A stretch of 38,226 nt of DNA from Candidatus Nomurabacteria bacterium (GTDB lineage Bacteria; Patescibacteriota; Minisyncoccia; Phycocordibacterales; UBA9973): contig JAQBRC010000043.1 of the NCBI GenBank assembly GCA_028286705.1, positions 1-38,226 of the forward strand, given 5' to 3'. Made by a program: the position numbers and the translations under genes. How positions within the stretch are numbered: position 1 is the first letter of the stretch; each line of letters begins with the position of its first letter. The notes under the pieces were generated by a model. That model did not search any database, had not been told where the DNA came from, and was given only the letters and a program-made list of their open reading frames with translations. This document shows positions 7,929 to 14,234 of this stretch, piece by piece.

Positions 7929-8675
7929 ATGAAAAAAATCTTTATTGCCCTTCTTGTACTTAGTTCTATATTCCTAGGAGCTCCTCGTGTTAACGCACAG
8001 GAAAGTTGTGGAGCTATTAATAGTGCCAACTACGATGCGTGCTGCAGTCCATCGCTTGATACAAGTGCGGTGAATGACAAGCAGTGTACTACGTACGAAG
8101 CATCGTTAAGCACTGCTGCTGCTCAGCAAGACGGGGAAACTCCTCCTGATTCTGCGTGTATGCCTCTAAATCAGCAGAATGAATATGCCTGTTGTCATAC
8201 AGGGGGAACGCTTAGTACCACCATGCAAAGAGCGTGTATAGACTATGAGCCTACCGTGAGTGGTCAAACAGCTCCAAGATCCAGCACTGTTAATACGGAT
8301 AACGCGTCATATAATGCAGCGCTAGCTCCAAGCACAGCTGACCAAAAGGCTGCAGCCACTTGTAGTGCCATTAAGTTCAAGACACTCCTTGATATTGCTA
8401 TTTGGGCAAAATGTATTATCGGAGCAATTATTATCCCTGGTATCTTCACATTGGCATTCGTAGTCTTTCTATGGGGTGTATTCAAATTTGTCCGCTCATC
8501 GGAAAAGACCGACAAGGAAGAAGGGAAGCAGTTTATCTATATGGGACTTATCGGATTATTTGTTATGGTATCAGTCTGGGGAATCATCCGTATCGTTACT
8601 ACCACCTTTGGTCTGGATACTGCCGTTCCACTACTCCAGACTGACCCCCTGAGCATTGATAAGGCGTCTAAGTAA
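7929..8675 (+). CDS. Cysteine-rich exported protein with C-terminal T4SS-pilin-like helices
   Basis: 248 aa with a signal peptide (residues 1-23, cut near VNAQE). The exported part has two imperfect copies of a four-cysteine unit: C..., then YDACC..., then QCTTYE (about 27-57), and C..., then EYACC..., then ACIDYE (about 76-108). A Ser/Ala linker follows, then two helices (about 160-183 and 200-222) with the turn RSSEKTDKEEGKQ and SVWGIIR in helix two, as in the neighbouring pilins. The paired cysteines suggest disulfides outside the cell. It starts 1 nt after the previous stop (tagtATG). Confidence 0.78.
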   Translation: MKKIFIALLVLSSIFLGAPRVNAQESCGAINSANYDACCSPSLDTSAVNDKQCTTYEASLSTAAAQQDGETPPDSACMPLNQQNEYACCHTGGTLSTTMQRACIDYEPTVSGQTAPRSSTVNTDNASYNAALAPSTADQKAAATCSAIKFKTLLDIAIWAKCIIGAIIIPGIFTLAFVVFLWGVFKFVRSSEKTDKEEGKQFIYMGLIGLFVMVSVWGIIRIVTTTFGLDTAVPLLQTDPLSIDKASK

Positions 8676-8699
8676 TCCACTGCTAGACAAAGCGTTTCG

Positions 8700-8708
8700 T
8701 GGTATACT
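8700..8708 (+). promoter_or_regulatory. Extended -10 promoter inside the pilin cluster
   Basis: TGG followed by TATACT (8703-8708) in the only sizeable gap of the pilin cluster (75 nt). No good -35 is present. It would start a transcript near 8715 covering the last two pilin genes, with a short 5' UTR before 8751. Confidence 0.45.
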
Positions 8709-8750
8709 TTTTATACCTGTACTTAACCAGGAATAAGCAAATAATTAATT

Positions 8751-9167
8751 ATGAAAAAAGCAATTTTTAATGTTAGTGCACTCTCTACTCTTCTTGTACC
8801 CGCTGTAGCTTTGGCTCAGAACCCAAATTTTAACTATATTAACTCATTCGTTGGTCAGGGTCTTGTATACCTTCGTCTAGCAGTGACTGTCCTCACTATC
8901 CTGATGACAGTGTACTTCTTGTACAACGTATTGCGTTTTATCATGAACACAGACGCAACTAAGGTTGCTGATCTTCGCAAGGCGATGATCAACGGCTTGA
9001 TCGGCTTGTTTGTTGCAACTGCTGTATGGGGAATCATCCGCCTAGCAGGAAGCGTAACTGGCGTTGATACTATGTCTGGCTCACCAGCAGTTACTTGTCC
9101 TCCAGGATTGAAATACAATCAGGCGGCAGGTACTTGCGGCACATCTACATCAGTCCTAGGAATATAG
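8751..9167 (+). CDS. VirB2/TrbC-like pilin
   Basis: 138 aa: signal peptide (residues 1-22, ending ALAQN), two hydrophobic helices (about 37-62 and 78-100) separated by a charged turn NTDATKVADLRK, the signature AVWGIIR in helix two, and a short tail with two cysteines (PAVTCPPG, then AGTCG). This is the form closest to a processed type IV secretion pilin subunit. It has an upstream extended -10 element of its own and is followed after 7 nt by another pilin gene. Confidence 0.82.
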   Translation: MKKAIFNVSALSTLLVPAVALAQNPNFNYINSFVGQGLVYLRLAVTVLTILMTVYFLYNVLRFIMNTDATKVADLRKAMINGLIGLFVATAVWGIIRLAGSVTGVDTMSGSPAVTCPPGLKYNQAAGTCGTSTSVLGI

Positions 9168-9174
9168 TGTTGTC

Positions 9175-9519
9175 ATGATCGCCTATGCCGCCACACAAAC
9201 AGGGGACGCGCTAGACGTTACGCTTTCTAGGGTTAATGCAAACATCGTCAATCCGGCAATCGAGTTTGCATTCATCGTTGCGTTCGTTATATTCATCTGG
9301 GGTGTGTTTCAGTTCATCCGAAACGCTGGCGATAAGGATAAGCGTCAGGAAGGCAAGGATCATATGCTTTGGGGAATTGTGGGGTTTGTGATTATGTTTA
9401 GCGTCTTTGGTCTCATCACACTTCTAGGCAATACGCTTGGACTTAGTGGTCTCACCATTAACGGCAAACAACAAACGTTCGTTCCTCCGTCAGTTACTGA
9501 ACTGCAATATCCTAAATAG
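9175..9519 (+). CDS. Minimal VirB2/TrbC-like pilin
   Basis: 114 aa, the shortest member. It lacks a long signal peptide; a short N-terminal stretch leads into helix one (about 29-50, FIWGVFQFIR), the turn NAGDKDKRQEGKD, and helix two (about 64-86, SVFGLITLLG), then a 25-residue polar tail. TATAGT at 9163-9168, over the stop codon of the previous gene, ends 6 nt before the ATG, so it can also be transcribed alone as a leaderless message. A shared terminator follows. Confidence 0.78.
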   Translation: MIAYAATQTGDALDVTLSRVNANIVNPAIEFAFIVAFVIFIWGVFQFIRNAGDKDKRQEGKDHMLWGIVGFVIMFSVFGLITLLGNTLGLSGLTINGKQQTFVPPSVTELQYPK

Positions 9520-9528
9520 GCAAAGAAA

Positions 9529-9566
9529 AAAGACCTTCGGTATATACCGAAGGTCTTTGGTTTTTG
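9529..9566. terminator. Bidirectional intrinsic terminator
   Basis: 13-bp stem (9529-9541 with 9546-9558), loop ATAT. T-rich on the plus side (9561-9565), and a T run is read on the minus strand too. It lies between the last pilin gene and the convergent membrane-protein gene. Confidence 0.85.
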
Positions 9567-9579
9567 TGCAAAGAACAGT

Positions 9580-10287
9580 TTAGTTAAAAGGAGTGTTTGC
9601 TAGCTCTATGTCGCAGTCTGTGTCTGTGACAATAATAGCGTATGATCCGTCACCAATTCTTTCTTGAACAACGTTTACATGTCTTGGGGGCTTAATAATA
9701 TGTCCGTACATTATGCCTTGATATTTACATGTATCCTTTGCCTTGAAGTGTCGTGTTGTACCCGCATATACGGTTGTATATTTAGGATACGGATCACTGG
9801 AGGTTTCTGAGGCTTTCATTTCTGTGGTTTTTGGAGGCAAACTCGGGGTAGGAACTTTTTCCTTACCGTTGTATACGTCATATCCCCACAGGCAAACTCG
9901 CCACACGATTACAATGGATGCAATAATCGCTAACACTAATAAGGTGTTGCACCATAATGCAGACCAGCTTTTAATCCCAAAATCCATTTTCCATGAAAAG
10001 GAAAACAAATCTCTTGGAAAAAACATCCAGATTAGAACCACTGCTAGTATTAGAAGTAGTGCCCATAGGATGTACCAGCCGAATAAGTGCCATAGCATAA
10101 CGCTTCCCCCCAATACGATTATTAATAGGAAGATTAAAAGATAAGGAATAATCCCTAAATTTTTGAACGTTTGCGCTCGCTTCCGTAACATCTTTCTTCC
10201 AAGGAAGAGTAGAATGAGAATTAAAGCGCAAAAGATGAATGGAGGAGTATTAATCGTTGCGAAAATTTTTTCAAAAAAATTAAGCAT
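9580..10287 (-). CDS. Four-helix membrane protein with exported C-terminal domain
   Basis: 235 aa from the ATG at 10287. That start is chosen because it overlaps the upstream stop by 8 nt (ATGCTTAA), a coupling arrangement, and is preceded by a G-rich ribosome site (AAGGGGGG about 9 nt before). Hydrophobic helices lie at about 14-30, 44-64, 68-90 and 108-130. A soluble domain (about 135-235) has two cysteines, GTTRHFKAKDTCKYQG, and a C-terminal DTDCDIEL. I recognise no family. Its pairing with an SPFH-like protein suggests a membrane-organising or secretion-related two-protein unit. Confidence 0.7.
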   Translation of the reverse strand: MLNFFEKIFATINTPPFIFCALILILLFLGRKMLRKRAQTFKNLGIIPYLLIFLLIIVLGGSVMLWHLFGWYILWALLLILAVVLIWMFFPRDLFSFSWKMDFGIKSWSALWCNTLLVLAIIASIVIVWRVCLWGYDVYNGKEKVPTPSLPPKTTEMKASETSSDPYPKYTTVYAGTTRHFKAKDTCKYQGIMYGHIIKPPRHVNVVQERIGDGSYAIIVTDTDCDIELANTPFN

Positions 10288-11329
10288 TTTTAATTTCCCC
10301 CCTTCTTTTAAATGGCCGTCTTCTTTGATCAGTACCATCATCTGCAAAATCGGTAATCTCAAGATTTGCTTCTACCAAGTCTTGCATAGGACTTGCGTGG
10401 TTGCCACCTAAATACAAACGGTCTAGTCCTTTTTTCCCGCCCCAGGCTGCATTGATTTTAGCTAAGCCGTTAGCAGATTGTTTAACCATTTTGATTTTGA
10501 TGTCAGCGTCTCTTTCGCGGAATTTAAGTTCTGTGTCATTCTGTGCATCTTGAAGTTTGTTAAGCTCAAGGCCAGTTTGTTTAGTGAATACCGCTGCTTT
10601 AGATTTATTTTCTTCTTTTGCAATATCTTGCTCAGAATCAAGAAAACCCTTTGAGCGTTCCGCAATATCAACTGCGATAACTGCCACTTTGCATACATTA
10701 AATCCTACGGCACCAAACTCTTTCTTGTTCAAAGCATCTATTCTGTCCCAGACATCGTCTTTTACAGTAGGGTCGTCATTGGTATTAATAGCTCTATTTT
10801 GTATAAAACTATGTTTATTTCCCCAGAGACGAAATGCTTCAACCACAAAGGATGTGCCATACACTAAGAAATCTTCAACCGTCTTTGTTAAAAGAGGATG
10901 CAGAATTTCAAATGAAATTTGAAGGATCATTTCGATACTCGCACCGTCGTTTGTTGTAATTTCTACAACTGCTGGGTGTGACTCAACTTTATTTAAGTGG
11001 TCGACAAACTCTTGGCGAGTGCCAATTATTAAATTAGAGGTGAGAAATTTTCGATAAGATTTGTATTTCTGCTTACCGTGGTCTGGATTACCAGGATTAT
11101 CAATTGTCGCACTCTTTGCTGTTTCTTCGTTAGAAACGAGCTCTGTAAATTCTAGTTTGGTCAAACCTTTTCCGAATGGCCATCCTAATATTATCAGGGA
11201 GGGAGGATTCTTTGTTGGGTCCGTCGTATTCTTTGGATCATACATAAAGGAATCAATCTCCTTGTCAAATTTGGTGGTGATGTACCAGTTCCCGGCTTTG
11301 GGAGAAAGGAACGTGATTAATTTTGGCAT
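10280..11329 (-). CDS. SPFH/band-7-like protein
   Basis: 349 aa without a transmembrane segment. The middle (about 110-230) has the pattern of the SPFH/prohibitin domain: TTNDGASIEMILQISFEI, a helical section ending LLTKTVEDFL, then WDRIDALNKKEFGAVGFNVCKVAVIAVDI (read in pieces). It is followed by a charged helical region (about 230-300) rich in Lys, Glu and Gln, as in flotillin or prohibitin coiled coils. Such proteins form membrane-bound ring assemblies. It is first in a two-gene unit with the membrane protein at 9580. The sequence is more AT-rich than the nearby infB operon, and its partner uses a Shine-Dalgarno site, unlike most genes here. Family call is moderate. Confidence 0.65.
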   Translation of the reverse strand: MPKLITFLSPKAGNWYITTKFDKEIDSFMYDPKNTTDPTKNPPSLIILGWPFGKGLTKLEFTELVSNEETAKSATIDNPGNPDHGKQKYKSYRKFLTSNLIIGTRQEFVDHLNKVESHPAVVEITTNDGASIEMILQISFEILHPLLTKTVEDFLVYGTSFVVEAFRLWGNKHSFIQNRAINTNDDPTVKDDVWDRIDALNKKEFGAVGFNVCKVAVIAVDIAERSKGFLDSEQDIAKEENKSKAAVFTKQTGLELNKLQDAQNDTELKFRERDADIKIKMVKQSANGLAKINAAWGGKKGLDRLYLGGNHASPMQDLVEANLEITDFADDGTDQRRRPFKRRGEIKNA

Positions 11330-11365
11330 ATCTTTAGTTTTTAAGTTACAAATTTATTTGTTTTT

Positions 11366-11394
11366 ATCATAGCACAAAATTGTCAAATTGTCAA
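11366..11394 (-). promoter_or_regulatory. Strong predicted promoter of the SPFH operon
   Basis: On the minus strand: consensus TTGACA (11394-11389), 17-nt spacer, TATGAT (11371-11366) with extended TGC. A second TTGACA occurs 8 nt further in (11386-11381), making a direct repeat that could bind a regulator. Confidence 0.75.
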
Positions 11395-11417
11395 TGAATA
11401 TAAGGGATTTTGAGACA

Positions 11418-11451
11418 ACACAAAAGCCCCATAAATATGGGGCTTTTGTGT
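11418..11451 (-). terminator. Terminator of the tRNA cluster
   Basis: Perfect 15-bp stem (11418-11432 with 11437-11451), loop AAAT, with a T-rich descending arm. It follows tRNA-Lys by 6 nt on the minus strand. Confidence 0.8.
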
Positions 11452-11457
11452 GTAATG

Positions 11458-11533
11458 TGGTGCGCTCAGAGGGATTCGAACCCACGACCGTCTCCTTAAG
11501 AGGGAGCTACTCTACCAACTGAGTTATGAGCGC
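11458..11533 (-). tRNA. tRNA-Lys (anticodon CTT)
   Basis: A 76-nt cloverleaf: acceptor GCGCTCA/TGAGCGC, D arm ACTC...GAGT, anticodon loop CTCTTAA (anticodon CTT), T loop TTCGAAT, discriminator A. The 3' CCA is encoded (11460-11458), the only tRNA here where it is. The anticodon stem has a G27-A43 mismatch and the T stem a T-T mismatch. It is the last gene of the cluster. Confidence 0.92.
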
Positions 11534-11555
11534 GTACGTGTACCTATGTACAAGG

Positions 11556-11637
11556 TGCTGGGAGGGAGACTTGAACTCCCAAGCCTTGCGGCATTAGTTC
11601 CTAAGACTAACGTGTATACCAATTCCACCATCCCAGC
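11556..11637 (-). tRNA. tRNA-Leu (anticodon TAG)
   Basis: An 82-nt class II tRNA: acceptor GCTGGGA/TCCCAGC, D-arm start TGGTGGAATTGG typical of tRNA-Leu, anticodon stem TTAGT/ACTAA with loop CTTAGGA (anticodon TAG), a long variable arm GCCGCAAGGC, T loop TTCAAGT, discriminator A. CCA is not encoded (CCT follows). The flanks extend the acceptor stem into a 16-bp perfect duplex (11548-11563 with 11631-11646). Confidence 0.93.
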
Positions 11638-11692
11638 ACCTTGTACACAGCAAGTGAAATAATACCCTAAAAGGTATTTTATTTCAACAGGG

Positions 11693-11775
11693 TGCCCGGG
11701 GTGGGACTCGAACCCACACCCGCTAAAGCGGAAGACATTTTAAGTGTCTCGTGTCTACCATTCCACCACTCGGGC
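11693..11775 (-). tRNA. tRNA-Leu (anticodon TAA)
   Basis: An 83-nt class II tRNA: acceptor GCCCGAG with CCCGGGC (one A-C mismatch at position 6), anticodon stem AGACA/TGTCT and loop CTTAAAA (anticodon TAA), variable arm CCGCTTTAGCGG, T loop TTCGAGT, discriminator A. CCA is not encoded (CCC follows). Confidence 0.93.
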
Positions 11776-11805
11776 ATTAGCTATTCGTATTGTTAAACAG
11801 TACGG

Positions 11806-11877
11806 AGGTCTGGGCGAGAATCGAACTCGCGTATAGTTCTTTTGCAGAGAACCGCCTTACCACTTGGCCACCAGACC
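11806..11877 (-). tRNA. tRNA-Cys (anticodon GCA)
   Basis: A 72-nt tRNA: acceptor GGTCTGG/CCAGACC, anticodon stem GTTCT/AGAAC with loop CTGCAAA (anticodon GCA), T loop TTCGATT, and discriminator T, the identity base expected for tRNA-Cys. CCA is not encoded (CCG follows). It lies 23 nt after the rbfA stop and no promoter is evident between them, so it may be cut from the infB operon transcript. Confidence 0.93.
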
Positions 11878-11900
11878 CGATTACGGGCCTCACTATCTTA

Positions 11901-12242
11901 CTATTGTTTCAACAGTTCGTCGATACGTCGGCTAGCCTTTTCTCCTAGATCAATTTCTACGTCCAGGAAGGGGATAGTACGGATCTTGAGGAACTTCTTT
12001 ATCTCGTCACGCATGTCAGCACGCTTGCGCTTCAGGAAGTTTAAGGCTGACTCTTCGCCGGTTTCTGGCATGACAGTGATGTAGATGGTAGCGCGACGAC
12101 CCTTTTCAAATAATTCAACGCGGTTAACGGTGATAAGAGCAGTCTTGTTGCTTTCGCGTTCAATAACGCGAGCAGCCATTTCCTTTACCTGTTCTTCGAT
12201 CTTCTGGTCACGTGGTGACTGTTTTGCTGCTAGTTGTGTCAT
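11901..12242 (-). CDS. rbfA: 30S ribosome-binding factor A
   Basis: 113 aa with the KH-like RbfA fold: N-terminal QKIEEQVKEMAARVI, central RATIYITVMPETGEES, and the C-terminal signature IPFLDVEIDLGEKASRRIDELL (in pieces). RbfA binds the 5' region of 16S rRNA and helps mature the small subunit, often in an operon with infB, as here; only 1 nt separates the infB stop from its ATG. No odd features. Confidence 0.93.
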   Translation of the reverse strand: MTQLAAKQSPRDQKIEEQVKEMAARVIERESNKTALITVNRVELFEKGRRATIYITVMPETGEESALNFLKRKRADMRDEIKKFLKIRTIPFLDVEIDLGEKASRRIDELLKQ

Positions 12243-12243
12243 T

Positions 12244-13725
12244 TTATTTTGTTACGTAGATAAACGCTTCTAAGATGTCACCAGGAGCGATGTCGTTCTT
12301 GCATTCAACAAGGATGCCGCACTCTCCGTCAGTTACTTCACGCACCTTCTGCTTAGCCTGCTGCAGTTCAACAACAGTACCGGTTGTCAGGTTGAATTCA
12401 CGACGAATCACTGACACCTTTGCGCCGTCAGTGATGCTGCCGGATTCAACACGGCAACCAAGCACCTGACGCTCCTTAGTTTTTGAGAAAGTCTTCAGTA
12501 CTTTTGCGGTACCAATCACTTCACGAGTCTCAATGCGAGGACGACGCTTTTCAAGCTCAACCTCAAGCCATTCTGTGAGCTTGTAGATGATGTCGAAAGT
12601 TTGCACAGTTGCCTGAACCTTTTCCTGAATATCGTGTGCACTCTTATCAATAATTACATTGAAACCAAGGATAATAGTATCCTTGTCACCCTGAGCATGC
12701 TTAATATCAGCCTCGCCGATGTTTCCAACGGCTTTGGTGATAATGCGGATATGGAGTCCTTCCACGTTCATCTTCTTGATCTCGCGCTCTACAGCCTCTG
12801 CAGTGCCGTATACGTCAGTCTTGATGATGATAGGAACAACCTTCTCGCCATCCTTTGTACGAGCATCAGCAGTCTTAACTGTTGCTGTCTGCTCTTCAAT
12901 ATAGTTCTCAGCGTCACGCTTCTTGTCGAAGACAACTACAGGAACACCAACACTTGGCATTTCGTCAAAGCCAACTAACTGTACTGGAGTGCTTGGGCCT
13001 GCTTCAGCAATGGTCTTGCCGAGAAAGTTTTCCATAATACGGGTTGTTGTGATTGCTGTACCAGCTACAACGAACTGACTCTTCTTAAGGGTACCGTCTT
13101 TAACCATAAGAGTAGCCGTAATACCACGCTGCTTGTCGAGCTTTGATTCGATAATAATCCCTTCCGCATTCTTGCTTGGAGTTGCCTGTAGTTCTTCAAG
13201 ATCTGCAACCAAGAGGATTGTTTCTAGCAGTTCTGGAATACCGGTCCCAACTTTAGCTGAGATAGCATTCCATGGAATGTCCCCACCATATCCTTCAACC
13301 AACACTTCCTGTTCAGCTAGCATCTGCTTAGCCTTTTCGATGTTTGCACCAGGACGGTCAATCTTGTTGATTGCAACGATAAAAGGAATCTTTGCATTGC
13401 GGATAGTGTTAAGTGCCTCAATTGTCTGTGCCTTTACGCCGTCTTCAGCTGAAACCACAAGAATCGCAATGTCAGCAGCAATAGCGCCACGCTCGCGCAT
13501 GCCCGTGAAGGCAGCGTGTCCTGGAGTGTCGAGGAAGGTAATGCCACGTTCGGTACCCTGATAGGGAATACTGATCTGGTACGCACTCAGGTGCTGAGTA
13601 ATACCCCCAGCTTCTCCTGCGGTTACGTTTGCGCTACGAATGTAGTCGAGCAGTGTCGACTTGCCGTGGTCGATGTGACCCATGACTGCGACTACTGGTG
13701 GACGAATTGTTGTGGTGTTGTTCAT
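12244..13725 (-). CDS. infB: Translation initiation factor IF-2 (short form)
   Basis: 493 aa, much shorter than the 700-900 aa of most bacteria: the protein starts almost directly at the GTPase domain and lacks the long N-terminal region. G1 is GHIDHGKST (residues 16-24), G3 DTPGH, G4 NKID; EF-Tu-like domain II, IF-2 domain 3 and the C-terminal beta barrel (with CRVESGSITDGAKV) are complete. IF-2 brings initiator tRNA to the 30S subunit and drives subunit joining. Its ATG overlaps the upstream stop (ATGA). A short IF-2 fits a reduced genome. Confidence 0.95.
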   Translation of the reverse strand: MNNTTTIRPPVVAVMGHIDHGKSTLLDYIRSANVTAGEAGGITQHLSAYQISIPYQGTERGITFLDTPGHAAFTGMRERGAIAADIAILVVSAEDGVKAQTIEALNTIRNAKIPFIVAINKIDRPGANIEKAKQMLAEQEVLVEGYGGDIPWNAISAKVGTGIPELLETILLVADLEELQATPSKNAEGIIIESKLDKQRGITATLMVKDGTLKKSQFVVAGTAITTTRIMENFLGKTIAEAGPSTPVQLVGFDEMPSVGVPVVVFDKKRDAENYIEEQTATVKTADARTKDGEKVVPIIIKTDVYGTAEAVEREIKKMNVEGLHIRIITKAVGNIGEADIKHAQGDKDTIILGFNVIIDKSAHDIQEKVQATVQTFDIIYKLTEWLEVELEKRRPRIETREVIGTAKVLKTFSKTKERQVLGCRVESGSITDGAKVSVIRREFNLTTGTVVELQQAKQKVREVTDGECGILVECKNDIAPGDILEAFIYVTK

Positions 13726-14198
13726 AAATTGAGAGGTTGTTTAGCTTGTGTAAGTGCGTCTGCTTCTTCGTTAGTGAGGGAAGTCTCTGGCTTACCAGCG
13801 ATAATTTTCTTTGCGTATACGCCGACATGGTTGCGATTGGTGATTACTGAAAGCACATATCCGTCACCAAGTTCATCCAGCAGTCCGGAAGCGAAGCTTT
13901 GTTCGCCGCCAGCGTTATCGTATGCATTGTATCGAACGAGTGAGTATCCACGAATGCTGCGCTTTACGCGTGCATCAATGTATTCCAGTCCTTCCTTGTG
14001 CGCTTCCAGAGTATCTTCCAGCCCAGAGACCTTCTGAGTGAGACCCAAGAGGGTGTCTTCCAAATTGGCACCGTCCTTGCCATTCATGAATACACGAAGC
14101 TTCTTTCGCAGCCTACTTACGAGAAAAATAAGGATACCTACGGTAATTGCGAGCACTATCGTTATCACAACCAGCATTAATGGTATACTTTGTCCCAT
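13722..14198 (-). CDS. DUF4446 family membrane protein
   Basis: 158 aa. One N-terminal transmembrane helix (about 6-28) is followed by a basic stretch, a coiled-coil region (about 46-75) and a C-terminal domain with the DUF4446 pattern VRYNAYDNAGGEQSFA, GDGYVLSVITNR, VYAKKI. The function of the family is not known. It heads the DUF4446-infB-rbfA-tRNA unit. TATAAT (14212-14207) lies 8 nt before the ATG, with TTGAAA 16 nt further up (14234-14229), so the 5' UTR is one or two bases at most. Confidence 0.85.
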   Translation of the reverse strand: MGQSIPLMLVVITIVLAITVGILIFLVSRLRKKLRVFMNGKDGANLEDTLLGLTQKVSGLEDTLEAHKEGLEYIDARVKRSIRGYSLVRYNAYDNAGGEQSFASGLLDELGDGYVLSVITNRNHVGVYAKKIIAGKPETSLTNEEADALTQAKQPLNL

Positions 14199-14206
14199 AA
14201 GCAGGC

Positions 14207-14234
14207 ATTATACTATTTTTATGGGTTTTTTCAA
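14207..14234. promoter_or_regulatory. Overlapping divergent promoters (DUF4446 operon and cysteine desulfurase)
   Basis: The minus-strand -10 TATAAT (14212-14207) and the plus-strand -10 TATACT (14209-14214) share four base pairs. The plus -10 ends 6 nt before the ATG at 14221. The minus -35 TTGAAA (14234-14229) lies inside the first codons of the plus gene. No convincing plus -35 is seen. Confidence 0.65.

Noticed and set aside
10557..10922. Plus-strand frame of 121 codons
   Set aside because: Antisense to the SPFH-like gene; no promoter and atypical composition. Similar shadows opposite clp, infB and the PspC gene were dismissed for the same reasons.
11651..11690. AT-rich hairpin between the two tRNA-Leu genes as a terminator
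   Set aside because: The stem has a two-base bulge and no T run on the minus strand; more likely a processing spacer.
14038..14220. N-terminal extension of 61 codons on the cysteine desulfurase
   Set aside because: It lies antisense to the DUF4446 gene, contains both divergent promoters, and has no similarity to the family; the ATG at 14221 sits 6 nt after a -10.
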